64,000 nt of DNA, from positions 3,002,156 through 3,066,155 of the forward strand of contig QVOM02000057.1 in the NCBI GenBank assembly GCA_003586115.2, given 5' to 3'. The DNA is from Salvator merianae (lineage: Eukaryota; Chordata; Lepidosauria; Squamata; Teiidae). Under the pieces are notes generated by a model. That model made no database searches. It saw nothing but the letters and a program-made list of their open reading frames with translations, and was not told the DNA's origin. The position numbers were made by a program, and so were the translations under genes. Shown here piece after piece: positions 1 to 10,059 of this stretch. Each line of letters opens with the position of its first letter. Within the stretch, counting starts at the first letter, position 1.

Positions 1-186
1 CCTCCGCTCCTGCAGAGGGTGCCCTGGCGTCCGGCGGGACAGCCCGCGGGGCGGCTCCTGAGCAGCTGAGAGCGCAGCCAGGCCGGGCGGGCGCGCAGGC
101 GGCGGGTGGCGATGAGGAGGAGGGACGCTGCTGCGCGGCTTCCGGAGGTGAAGCCGGCTAGGGCGGCAGCTGTGCTGACTGCCCAG
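1..186 (+). other. DENND4B: DENND4B exon 1 (5' UTR), 5' end not defined
   Basis: GC-rich sequence ends in CAG followed by GTAAGG at 187, a near-consensus splice donor. The next plausible acceptor in the gene is at 9741-9742, directly before the exon carrying the start codon, so this is read as a noncoding first exon followed by a 9.5-kb intron. An ATG at 112 opens an upstream ORF that would cross the splice junction. The link to exon 2 is inferred; another first exon inside intron 1 cannot be excluded. Confidence 0.5.
112..186 (+). CDS. 5' part of a predicted upstream ORF in the DENND4B leader
   Basis: ATG at 112 has G at -3 and reads 25 open codons to the end of exon 1. Joined to exon 2 at 9743 it continues with ATG CCG and stops at TGA 9749-9751, giving 27 codons that end 9 nt before the main ATG at 9761. 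The peptide is Arg/Ala rich and has no recognised domain, so any role would be in translational control. It exists only if exon 1 splices to 9743. Confidence 0.4.
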
Positions 187-769
187 GTAAGGTGCGCGGG
201 GGCAGGTTGCGGGCGCTGCAGCAGTGCCCTGTCTGCACTGCCAGGGCACTCCTCGCCTGGGACGCAGGCAGCAGGCAGGTGGCGGGGGGGGGGAGAGCCC
301 GCCGCTGCTGCTCCTTGCACCGGCCGGGGCGGGCGGCGGAGGCTGTCGCTGTTGCTGTTTCCCTCCTCCCCCTCTCCCCCCACGCCAAAAGCTCCCTTTC
401 CCTTCGCCCCCCCCCCCCGCCCACGAGCCAGGCCAGCAGGAGCTCTGCTTTGCTTCGCTTTGCTTTGCTTTGCTTTGCCCAGGCAGCAGCACCAGGCAGG
501 GCGGCCGGTGGGTCTCTCGCCTTTCCGCGCCTGGCTGCCGCTTGCTTGCCCTGGGGGGCCCTCCAGCTGTTTTGCAAGAAGGGATGGGCGGATAAGTCAG
601 GGTCAGACCCCATTGCCCCCCCCCCGAGAAAGAAAGACCCCTGCGGGCCCATAAAAAAGTCTGCAGCAGGCGGCAGGCAGGGGAGCAGCAGCCGAAGGCG
701 CGTCTGGGTCTGGAGCAGGTCGCTCGGCCGAGGGGTTCAAGGGTTTGGACCCCAAAGCCCCGCTGGAAA

Positions 770-993
770 CTCCCTCCCTCTCTCCCTCCTTCGCTCGCTG
801 GCTCTCTCGCTCACTTTCCTTCCTTCCTTCTTTCTTTCTTTCTTTCCCTCTTTCCTTGCTTCCCTCCCTCCCTCTTCTGTCTTTCCTTCCTTCACTCTCT
901 TCCTCCCTTTCTTTCTCTCGTTCTTTCCTTCCTTTTCTCCCTCCTTCCTTCCTTCTTTCTCTCTTCCTCCCTCCCTCCCTTCCTCTCCTTTCA
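770..993 (+). repeat. Long pyrimidine tract (TTCC/TTCT/TCCC microsatellite)
   Basis: About 220 bases of nearly pure C/T made of interrupted TTCC, TTTC and TCCC runs, with few purine interruptions. It gives long spurious Ser/Pro/Phe-rich ORFs on + and Arg/Lys/Glu-rich ORFs on -. It lies in DENND4B intron 1 just inside the CpG island. Confidence 0.9.
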
Positions 994-1580
994 CCCAATC
1001 TGGTCCTTTCTCCTTCTTTTTGGTTTATTAGTATATGGAGACGTTTGTCTGCTTTCTTCACGGGTTTTTCAGTTTGGGGCCTCTTGGGCCAGGAAATCAG
1101 GCTGAATTTCTCTCCCTCCTCCTGGTTCCTTTCGCTTTTGGTTCCCCGAATCTTCCCTCTGCCCCAATTTCATTTTTAAAAAAGGCGATTGCCTCCCTTC
1201 CTTCCACTTATTTACGCACCATTTTCCTGGAACAGAAAGCCCGTGCTAATCATGGTCCAGCTGTAGCCAACTGGTTTTCTGATCCACTTATACTGTCTGA
1301 AAACCCTCTCCCCGTGAGGTTCGGCCCTCAACTTTGCACCCACCCTGGGCAGAATAGCGTAAAAGAGAAGGGACAATGTTCACGCTTTGCCCTGAGGTGC
1401 TAGAATGTGGTCAGAGGGGCAGGACCCTCTTGTATGCCGTTTCCGATGTTCTTATGTCAGTAGTCTGGACCAACCAACTGCCTGGTACGCTTCAACCACA
1501 GGGGACCAGTGCTGTTATGGTCCAGAACCACCCCTAGGGGTCTGGATTAGTGATAGGGCTACAGCTGCTAATCTGTTCTG

Positions 1581-1991
1581 ATCGAAGTCTATAAAATCAC
1601 GCACGGGGTAGAAAAAGTGGATAGAGAGAAAATCTCTTCTCCATCACACAGCTGTGCTAGAACCGGGGGTCACTGTGTGAAGCTGATGGGCAGGAGAGTT
1701 AGGACTGACGGGGGGGGTATTTTTCACCCAGGGGGTCATCGGGTTAGACAAATTCATGGAGGACAGGTGTATTGATGGTTACAGGAATGGATGCCTGGGT
1801 ACCACTTCTGGGTTGGAGAGACAGGCAGGAGGCCTCTCAAGGCCATTTGCAGGGAGTGGAGAGCAGGTGAAAGTTTTGCCTTCGTCTTCTGCGTGGGATG
1901 CCCAGGAGCAATTGGTGGCCCACTGGGTGAGACAGGATGCTGGACTAGATGGGCCATGGCCTGATCCAGCAGGGCTCCTCTTATGTTCTCG
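1581..1991 (+). mobile_element. CR1-like LINE 3' fragment with internal deletion
   Basis: This copy carries the family hallmarks 'agttaggactga', 'cacccaggggg', 'aaattcatggaggaca', then the 3' UTR block ending 'gatccagcagggctcctc' and 'ttatgttct'. The stretch between the FTQRV-type motif and the FKNGLD-type motif is deleted relative to the copy at 17883. It sits in DENND4B intron 1, in the sense orientation, and encodes nothing functional. Confidence 0.75.
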
Positions 1992-4190
1992 TCCATCCTT
2001 TGGTGCATCTACACCTGGTCCAGAACCCTTTCCTCACTGGCTTCTTGGCTTCTATTTTCTTCCCCACCCATCCTTGTTTTGCTACCTAATACCAAGGAAA
2101 ACAAATGCAGACAAAAACTGGGTGTGTAATGGGAAACTGAAGGCAGGGATTCCCATCATGCACACACACACTTCATTGACCCCAAAAATCAGCCATTCAA
2201 ATTCAGAATACCCAAGGTGACCACCTTCTGTTTTTGGCTACAATAGGGCATCAAAACTCACCGAATTTAAACCAGCAGACAGCTAAGCTCTGGAGACACG
2301 TTCCTGCACCCTGCAGCTGAGATCTGCACTGATTTATTATCTCTGTCTTTCACCCTTCAAGAGTCATTTCACTGACCGATACCAGATTAGCATCTGTTTC
2401 CCAGTGTCTCAAAGCAGCTGCAGTGTCTTGGACTTGGAGGACAGAGGAAGCTGTTGTCCATTTACAATTGTGAGTTAGGGGCTTTTTGCAGAGTATATGG
2501 TGCGTCTGGTACCATGTGACTTGTGTCCAGATTTTGCTGGGCATCAGGAGCAGCATCGCGCAGAGGAATTTCTTACCCTCCTTCTAAAAAAGTTCAAGAA
2601 ACATAGCGTTCCTCACTGGCCTTTGTTTTTCTTTCCTTCCAGTTTGATTGTGATGGCAGAACTGTATGAAACGGGTGAGCTCAGAGCTTTGTTTGGATTT
2701 GGGAGCTTGGAGAAAGATGTGCAAATCTCAGTGATGAGAATATTTCTGCTCCTGAGCTTAGAAGCACAAAAGCAATGGCATGAGAGGAAAAAGGAAAGGG
2801 GAGGGAAAAGGAAAAATACAAACTCAAGCATTTGTTTCTCCACTGAGGTGCTGTTGGAGATACCAGGAGAAATAAAGAAATTCTCTTGAGGGACCACAGG
2901 TTGCTAGTTTTTCACAAGGTAGGAATAGTGAAGCCTTTTGGTCCAGTGTTCACACTCTCCTGCAAACTAATAACTGTATATGTCAGCTTAGAGGGAAACT
3001 CAAAGTGGATGAGGCAAGCGATGGATGGTTTGGAAGCTCTGCTTTGATGGTTTGCATGGGTTGTAGAAGCATCAAGAAATATTTGTTCTGGGCTGCGCCC
3101 TTTGATTTTTAAAGGCCGTCCAAATGCTACTGCAGATTGCAGCTGGAGGACTGAAGATTTCCCAGACCTGTCTGAAAAGGTTGCTTGAGTAAAGATGCCT
3201 TCCAAAGCCACTTGAAAGTGGGAAGAGAAGCAGCTCAGTCACTCTCCCCTGGAATGAAATTCTGTAGGGTTTGGGAGCCACCCCCAAAAAGGCTCTTGTA
3301 TTCTCTATACTGATGGGAGGGAGAGGTTGACCCTCCAGACTTAGGAAAGGCTTCTCTGGGGAGAAGGCAGACTGCATCTGTTGGGATCAGACTCAGTTTT
3401 GTCCTGTAAGGGCCTCTCCCTTTTCAGTAGGCATCAAAATCTGGTCCCACAGGACTGCAGTTTGGCTTCTGCTTCATTTCCTTATTAGCGCGGTTATTGT
3501 GAGACGTAGTAAGTGCACCCATTCTGACCGTGGGCCCTTCCTTCTCCAGGCCCTGTGGGTCTGATTCTCAGCTTCTGCATATTTTCTCTGCACCACCCTT
3601 CCCTTAGCCCCAAAGAGAGGAAGTGTAGACTCTCAGCCGCGGGCTTCCTCTACCGTCTTTTGCTCTGCCTCTCTCGGAGCAGCAGGGCAGGTGCGGATTC
3701 AGCTTTGCCCTGAACTTCTGCAGCAGCAACTCGGAACCTCTGCAGGGGCCTCTTGTGATAGGCGCTACGGAGGACGAATCCGGGGGTACGTTAGCTACGC
3801 GTCGTCCCAAAGCAGACCGCGCTCCGCATTAGAATAGCCCTGGGCTACTGAGGTCCCTGAACCAAACGCTGCCCATAGAAACGCTGAAGCCTAGAAGAGT
3901 CCCAGGGTAGTATGCTGTACCCAGGAGGGTTACGTGCTCTTCCGGGAACAGTGGTTTAGTTTCGCTCAAGTTAAGCCTTGTTGGCATTTCGTGGGAGGGA
4001 GAGAGAGAGAGAGAGGACAGCATTTGGGATTATTTTGCAAAGTAATCCTCCAGAATTAGACTGGTTAGAGGAAGGAGGGGAAACTTCAGCGGAGAGGCCC
4101 TGCTTTTGAATCTCTGCCCAGCAAAAACACTTGCGGGAGAACTTTGTGGGAAGCCATTCATTCTCAAGCTAACCTACCTTGCAGGGCTGT
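1992..4190. other. DENND4B intron 1, unclassified stretch
   Basis: I see no convincing exon, RNA gene or mobile-element end here. Only short features stand out: a small CA run near 2160 and a GA run near 4000-4014. The open frames in the stretch are short and show no family resemblance I recognise. Confidence 0.6.
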
Positions 4191-4224
4191 TCTAACAAAC
4201 AGCAACAGGCTAGTAAGTGGAGAG

Positions 4225-4575
4225 GCAGTCCTTGGGGAAAGGACCCAGTGAAAATACAAAATGCCATCTGACCATGGCCTACAGTCAGGCCTTCTCGGTG
4301 GTAGCACCTTCCCTAGTTAAACACCCTCCTTTCTGCTATTCATGAGGCACCTACACTTGCAGCTTTTAGATGGCTATTAAAGGCCTGTCTTTTTCCCAGG
4401 CATTCCCTGTGGGAACCTTTGTTCTTTTCCCTGACCCACCCAAGTTTTTAATGTGCCTTGATTTGGGGCGTGGGGGGGGGAACACTCCCTTTGTTTTGAA
4501 TCTTCTCTGTAAACTGCTTTGGGACTTTTCTAATGAGAAGGTACGTTGTAAATCAATCAAATAAAAGGTAATCAC
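4225..4575 (+). mobile_element. L2-like LINE 3' end
   Basis: The degenerate reading resembles the L2 reverse-transcriptase C-terminus and 3' end: a 'tcaggccttctcggtggtagcacc' type block near 4286, then 'taaactgctttggga' and an A-rich tail near 4545-4566 ('aaatcaatcaaataaaa'). The same architecture occurs at 43160-43412. It is frame-broken and non-coding. Confidence 0.6.
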
Positions 4576-4635
4576 AAACTCCAATAATGTATGTCAGCAA
4601 CGGTGTAACAAGAGATGTAAGGAAAGAAGAGGGAG

Positions 4636-4760
4636 ATTTATTTATTCATTCATTCATTCATTCATTTATTTGCATTTTTGACCCGCTCTATACCCAAAGG
4701 TCTCAGAGCGGGTCACGAAAAATAAAAAAAACAGAATGTAAAACACACACATTAAAAGCA
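4636..4760 (-). repeat. (ATTC)n tract joined to a reverse-oriented retroposon 3' end
   Basis: A short ATTC tetranucleotide run (about 4640-4665) is followed by 'gacccgctctatacccaaaggtctcagagcgggtca'. That is the reverse complement of the 3' ends that finish in 'gggtataaa' plus AAATA tails elsewhere in the window, such as 48810-48880. The tetranucleotide run is the mutated tail of that element. Confidence 0.55.
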
Positions 4761-6665
4761 GTGCACGTGCCTGTTTTGAAGCTGCTCGACATCAGCTAAG
4801 AACAAGCACTTACCTTCTACGTGTTTCTACTTTTTCTAGTAGAGATTATTTTGCAGAGAGTGGAAGCATAGGGGGGCATTTATCAAGGCCATGCCCTACT
4901 CTTAGCAAAGCGACCAGCTTGCTACTGGCTGAGCCAAATTCTTGACACTCTAGTTTTCTACCTGCAGGGAGTTATTTTAGGGCATTTTTGCCAGACGATT
5001 GCAAAGATTCAGCCCTTTTCCCATTTCATTCTAACGTAACAAAGACCAGGCAGAACTTTGCCAGAGCTGCAGAAGCTTCTAAATCAATTTTTCTTTGGGG
5101 TCAGAGTGGAATCAATAATAGGGTTTGCGGGCAGAAACGTCACACGGAAGAGAACTTTTTGACTGATTCCCACACGTCCAAGGCCTTGTTTGACCCAAGA
5201 TCCCCTCTAAAAATGCCTGCTTTTGGTGTCTTAAACCAAGACCAAAATAAAACAGAGCGCACACTCGCATCACTCTGGGGTTCTGAAACATTTCAGATTT
5301 TCAAGTTTCAGCTGAGAAGCTGCAGCGCCATGCACAATCCCCACCCCCAGGCAAACTGGTAGGTTGCACACCTGCCTTTTTTATTCTTAATTTTTTAAAT
5401 TAAAAAAAAACGAAAAACACATATTTACAAGGAGAAAGGTCTCGTGAAACAGCAACAAATCCAGTTTGAACAGCTTTTGTTTTCTCCGCGTTGGGTAGTG
5501 AATTTGCGTTCGGCAGGTGAAGACATTGTGCTGGAAAGAGCAATTTGGGAAATACACCCAAGTGTCTCCGTTACTGGGCCGGTTTTTAGCCAGGGTGCCT
5601 TTTCTGGCCTTCTCATCCAGACTTTCCCTTCTGCTGGATTTGTATGGGTTGTTTTGTTTTTCTGTCATTAATTCAGCCTTGTAGTTTTTGCCTTTAAAAA
5701 GAAAGAAAAAAGATAAGTTAGACCGTGTCAGCGTGCACTTTGATTTTATTGCCACCGCCTGCCGGAGCAGTTTGCAAGGACGTCTCTGTTGGAGGGACAA
5801 GTTCCAAGTTTGGGAACGCGGCTCTCTATTTCTGCATTATCCGGGTGTTGACGGTGAGAAATGGGAGTGGTGCATCTCTGCCAAGTCTAAAAATAGACCA
5901 GTGGCTCTTTGGCACCGGCAGGAGTCAGGATGGTGACAGAGAGGGGGGAGAGAGACGGAGGGAACCCCCGCCCCGAGGCCTCTGTTTGAGGGCGTGCTGA
6001 GAAGTGGTTGCCCCCTGGTCCAGCTGCCTGGGTTTCTGCCCTGCAGGGAACCCGGCAGGGACTCCATTCGGACGCCTCCCACTCCGGAGCAGGGTACAGG
6101 TCAGTCATCCGTCTGGGCTGTTTTCAAACAGGTCACTTCTCTGGCTCCTTGTACACCAAAGTGCAGTTGGCAAGCCAGGCTTTGCAAACTGGCAGGAAGG
6201 CAAAGGTAGGTTCCCTGCCCCAAAGCGCCTACACAGCGGTTTTTCTTTTTGAAGGGGGGGGGAGGGGTGGGGTGGGGGGCAACCAGAAAGGGAGGAAGAG
6301 GAAGAGGCATAGATGAATGAGCTGGTAATCCCCAGATTCTCAATCCTACTTCCCAAATTAAGAAAAACAGGACAGCCCCATCTTTCAGCAAGGATGGGTA
6401 GGTCAAACGATCTGCTGGGATGTTTTTTTGTTTGTTTGTTTAAAGGGATTTTAACCTGTGGTTGGCAGTCGGAGGGTGTCCAAAGTGTGTGTGCAAGTGG
6501 GAGGCTAGAATACAACCTCTTCCGTACTGTTCAGAAATGGGACCTGCTGGATAATGTGAATCAGGGGGTCGGGGGGTCAAGCCAAGCCATCAGCATGGCT
6601 GGGGGGGGGGTTTATGAGCCTAGCAATGTCTGGGCCACTGAGGTTCCCCATCGCTGTCAAAAGTG
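4760..6665. other. DENND4B intron 1, unclassified stretch
   Basis: No exon-like open frame with a known family signature and no repeat I can name. Homopolymer runs occur near 5389-5410, 6255-6280 and 6600-6610. An A-rich/T-rich boundary near 5380-5410 may be an old retroposon end, but I cannot classify it. Confidence 0.5.
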
Positions 6666-6667
6666 AG

Positions 6668-6730
6668 GCAGGTTGGCCACTTGGTAAAGCAGTTAGCGTG
6701 TCAGGCCTTGGGTTCGAATCCCGGACGTTT
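6668..6730 (+). mobile_element. tRNA-derived SINE head (or tRNA pseudogene)
   Basis: A tRNA-like block contains an excellent B box 'ggttcgaatccc' at 6711-6722, with an A-box-like stretch 'ttggccacttggtaaagc' about 40 bases upstream. It does not fold into a complete cloverleaf by eye. It lacks the shared body of the Sauria-like SINEs seen elsewhere, so it belongs to a different or decayed family. Confidence 0.5.
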
Positions 6731-7599
6731 AGGGGGTATGTGAAGAAAGAAACTGAATAATTGCAGGGAAAGGCACATCGTAACAGCATCTCTGTTAATG
6801 ACAACCATCTTCCTAATATGAAGGGTACGATTTATGGAAATGGGCTGCCAGAATGCAAGTGAAAAAAGGCTGGGAACCCGTGCTTTAGAAGAAAGGTTGC
6901 CACTGAAGTGGAATAACAGGGAGGAGAATACAATGTAACAAATACAGCACAGAGGGAAAGCAGAAGCTAAAAGACCTGACATTAAAAAAAAAAGAAAATG
7001 TGTCACCGACATGAAACTTGGGAGAACATTCTGGAACAAGGGGCCAATGCCAAGTAGGCCCATCCCCTTCTGCCCAGCCACTGTGCCTCCAGTGTTGAGG
7101 ATAATAGCATTTCATTACCTGAAGTCTTTAGATTGTGGAAGGGGGCATATCTGTGATATCCTAAATTTTTCAGAACTACATTTTCCATTATCCTTCCTAG
7201 CTGCAGGCTCTGAAGTGCCCAACGTTTCCACCGTGAGCAAAAAATGTCTCCAGTTTGCTATGGGGTGGGCCCTTTCACCCTTCTCTGTCCTCCCCCGCCA
7301 CTGGCACCACCTTTCCCACACGGTAGCCTCATTTTCTATCTATCCACCCGGTCTCATCTTCTCTGTAACCATAGCAACATTGCAACTGGGTTCACTTCAG
7401 GTTTTTTTAATCATTTGACAGTTCTTGGAAGTGTGATTTCCCTGAATGGGAGGGGCACCTCTCATGTGCCAAAGGTGGGGGGGTGTTAACCTGGAGTTGG
7501 CTTCTGCTCCTCTTCCTCATTTTCTCTGGTGCAAGAACTCCACTTCTGTCCTAGAGGAGGAGTTCAGATAGAAGAGAAGGGGCCAGATTTCACTGAGGA

Positions 7600-8280
7600 A
7601 GCGTACGGCGATTCTAGGTTGTGGCACATGGAACAACAAACATCCACGTTTGCATAAAATCAGTTGCTCTCGCATATGATGGGGAATAATCTTCGTCTAT
7701 CCTCATGCAGCATCGCAAAGGATCAGGGTGCACAGTTACGGGGAAAGGGGCTAGTTCTCACTGAAGATACAAACTCTGGCCACCTCTGAACGCCACTTAT
7801 TTATTCCACAATTGTCCAATTTACCGGTGTCAAGAATATCCAGGATTATCACACTTTGTCTACACATTAGATCGATACTTCACGCTTTAGCACTTGTTGC
7901 AACAGCATCACGTGAAGTATTTCCGGGTAGCAACGGCTCACGCCGAACTCTCGCTGTGCTTCTCAGGCAATAATCCAGGCAGAGCTGCAATTATGGAATA
8001 ACAGAATATTGCCCTGGGATGGTTAATTTTACCGGAACAATAATAACCTCATAAATCGGGTCTCTATTCCGGGACTGTATTGGGAGTACCTGATCACGTC
8101 TGGCAAATCGGGTACAATTATGAAATAATTACAGGTTTTGACCCTGTCTGGATGCAGCCTCTGTGTCCACACTATGGCATTTGGAACAGGAACCCTGGGG
8201 TTCACATAAAATCAGTTGTCCACACACGCACGGGGAAAAGAATAATCGTGGTGTGCACAGGAGCAAAATCTGAATGAAAA
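7600..8280. repeat. Unclassified repeat-like block in intron 1
   Basis: Two direct segments are similar: 'cataaaatcagttg' followed by a 'ggggaataatc'-type stretch near 7655-7693, and 'cataaaatcagttg' followed by 'ggggaaaagaataatc' near 8205-8246. Several 'attatgaaataa'/'attatggaataa' strings lie between them. 'gtctggatgcagcc' near 8148 is the inverse of 'ggctgcatccagac' near 29480. It may be a decayed non-autonomous DNA transposon, but no complete terminal repeats were found. Confidence 0.3.
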
Positions 8281-9035
8281 CGTCAGAATTTCCTGCTACC
8301 ACCGCAGCAGGAACTTTAAAGTTCTTCCTTCCTCTCTTCTGGTGCTTAACTTGGGTAAATACACTTGACATCAGCAGAATAGTGGGTTAAAAACAGAGGA
8401 CTGTTTCGGGCCTTTCTCAAGCGCTTCCATGCGGCCAACTAAAAACTCCCCGCAAGGAGAAACATAGCGCCTCGGTAGGTAAGGGTTCTGGGCTGGCCAT
8501 TTGCTTGGATTTCTTTGGGGGAATTTTAACCTGCGGCTTCTCACATTAGGGGGAGGTCCTCTTTTTTTTAATAGGTTTTTACGGTGACAGTGCTATCAGG
8601 ATTCAGCTCAAAGGTTATCCGAAGAGTATTTACTTTGGGAAAATGTGTCCGAGTCCCAGAAAGGTTATCCTAGTTTTCTTTTTCGTGTTTTAGAACACGG
8701 AGTCCAGTCGTTTCCTTTCTGAGCGTAACTGCTTCCTTTCTTAAACGCCTTCATTTGTCCCAGCCCTTGCCAGGTTCTGTTGGGTCAGCAAAAACGTGAC
8801 TCACCCTGGCAACCTTCCTGTTCACATGTTTGACCCCGCTTCCTCTTTATCGGTCACTGACACAGAAAAAATTTTTTAAGCCATTTGGGGGATTCCACTG
8901 CCGACCAAGGAAGATGTGGTATTCTAACCTTGAGGTCACCCCTGATATTTCAGTGCCTTGGATTCGATTCACACTTCTAGCCAGTTCTGTTTTCCATGTA
9001 TCTATAGGCATTCAATCCTTTATCCAGGAGATATT

Positions 9036-9462
9036 CTAAAATGATCAGGAAAAAGTGGATAGAGAAAATGGTCAAGAAATCCTTTTCCCTCTCGCAGGAC
9101 ACTAGGACCAGGGGGCACAGTATGAAGCTGGTGGGCAGGAGAGTTAGGACCGACCAGGGGAAGGATTTTTTCACCCAGAGGGTCATCAGTCTGTGGAATT
9201 GACTACCAGAAGAGGTGGTGACAGCAATCAGCCTGGATGGCTTTAAGAATGGATTAGACAAATTCATGGAGGACAGGTGTATCCATGGCTACTGGAATGG
9301 ATGCCTAGGTACCACCTCCAGGTTAGAGAGACAGGCAGGATGCCCCTAAAGGCCGTTCGCAGGGAGTCCAGCATCCAGTCTCACCCAGTGGCCCACCAGT
9401 TGCTTCTGGGCATCTCAAGCAGAAGACGGAGGCAAAACCTTCACCTGCTCTTGACTCCCTGC
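9036..9462 (+). mobile_element. CR1-like LINE 3' fragment with an inverted tail
   Basis: From 9036 to about 9368 the copy runs sense: motifs read as FTQRV..LWN, LPEEVVTA and FKNGLDKF, then the 3' UTR start. From 9369 to 9462 the next ~95 bases of the element are present in reverse complement, so 'gcagggagtc' (9359) is mirrored by 'gactccctgc' (9453). Frame-broken and in the sense orientation of the host gene. Confidence 0.75.
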
Positions 9463-9742
9463 ACCTTTGGACTTTATTCAAAGGTATCTTACAAACCAGC
9501 TTTCAGCAGGGGGAGGGATTTCTGGCTGCCCCCCACCCTTAGCAGCTGCCCTCGCCCTCGCCCAGGACCGCTAAGCCTGGCCTTACCTGTCAATGGCTGA
9601 AGCGCCTTCTTCTGTCTCTGCTCCTTGGCAACCGGCTGTTCAATGTTCCACGCAGAATTCCCAGCGCTGCGCGGCGGACGCGGGTCCTCAGCCCTCGCCT
9701 CCTGCGTCCGCACTTCCCTTCTTCCCGCTCTTGCCGTTGCAG

Positions 9743-10059
9743 ATGCCGTGAGCTGCCGCCATGACGGACGAGTGGCCCCCCCAGCTGGTGGACTACTTCG
9801 TGGTGGCTGGCTTGACGGACACCTCCAGGCCCCTGGAGGATGAGAGCCAGCCCCCCCGCCCAGCCCGGCCGAGCGAGCCCATCGTGGACGTGGCGGTCAT
9901 CGTCCGCGCCCAGGGGGAGGAGGTGCCCCACGGCTTCACCTGCATCGACCGCACCACGTCCGGCCACCCCGTGGAGCTGAACGCCGGCCTCCTGAACAAC
10001 CCGCAGATGTACATCTGCTATAGGCGGGGCAGGGACAAGGCGCCCATCATCGAGTTGGG
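9743..10059 (+). CDS. DENND4B: DENND4B exon 2 (start codon; MABP start)
   Basis: The acceptor is ttgcag at 9742. The exon opens with a minimal ORF ATG-CCG-TGA (9743-9751), then the real ATG at 9761. It encodes residues 1-99, including [10 protein letters not shown] and the PICYRRG-like segment '[10 protein letters not shown]' typical of the family MABP domain. The donor is GG|GTAGGG at 10060, in the middle of a Gly codon. Confidence 0.93.

Larger units (their letters stand above)
1..760. promoter_or_regulatory. CpG-rich island at the DENND4B 5' end
   Basis: Dense CpG and GC-rich sequence covers the first ~200 bases and continues into the 5' part of intron 1. It includes C-runs and a short TTTGC tandem near 447-478. 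No TATA box is evident. It surrounds the putative noncoding exon 1 of DENND4B, so it is most simply the promoter island. The upstream boundary lies outside the window and no transcription start can be fixed from sequence alone. Confidence 0.6.

Noticed and set aside
192..1061. Long open frames on both strands near the window start
   Set aside because: They come from GC-rich and pyrimidine-tract sequence (Ser/Pro/Phe on +, Arg/Glu/Lys on -). No domain, and they run through the splice donor.
6668..6730. Functional tRNA gene with perfect B box
   Set aside because: No complete acceptor and D-arm pairing by eye and no T-run terminator just downstream.
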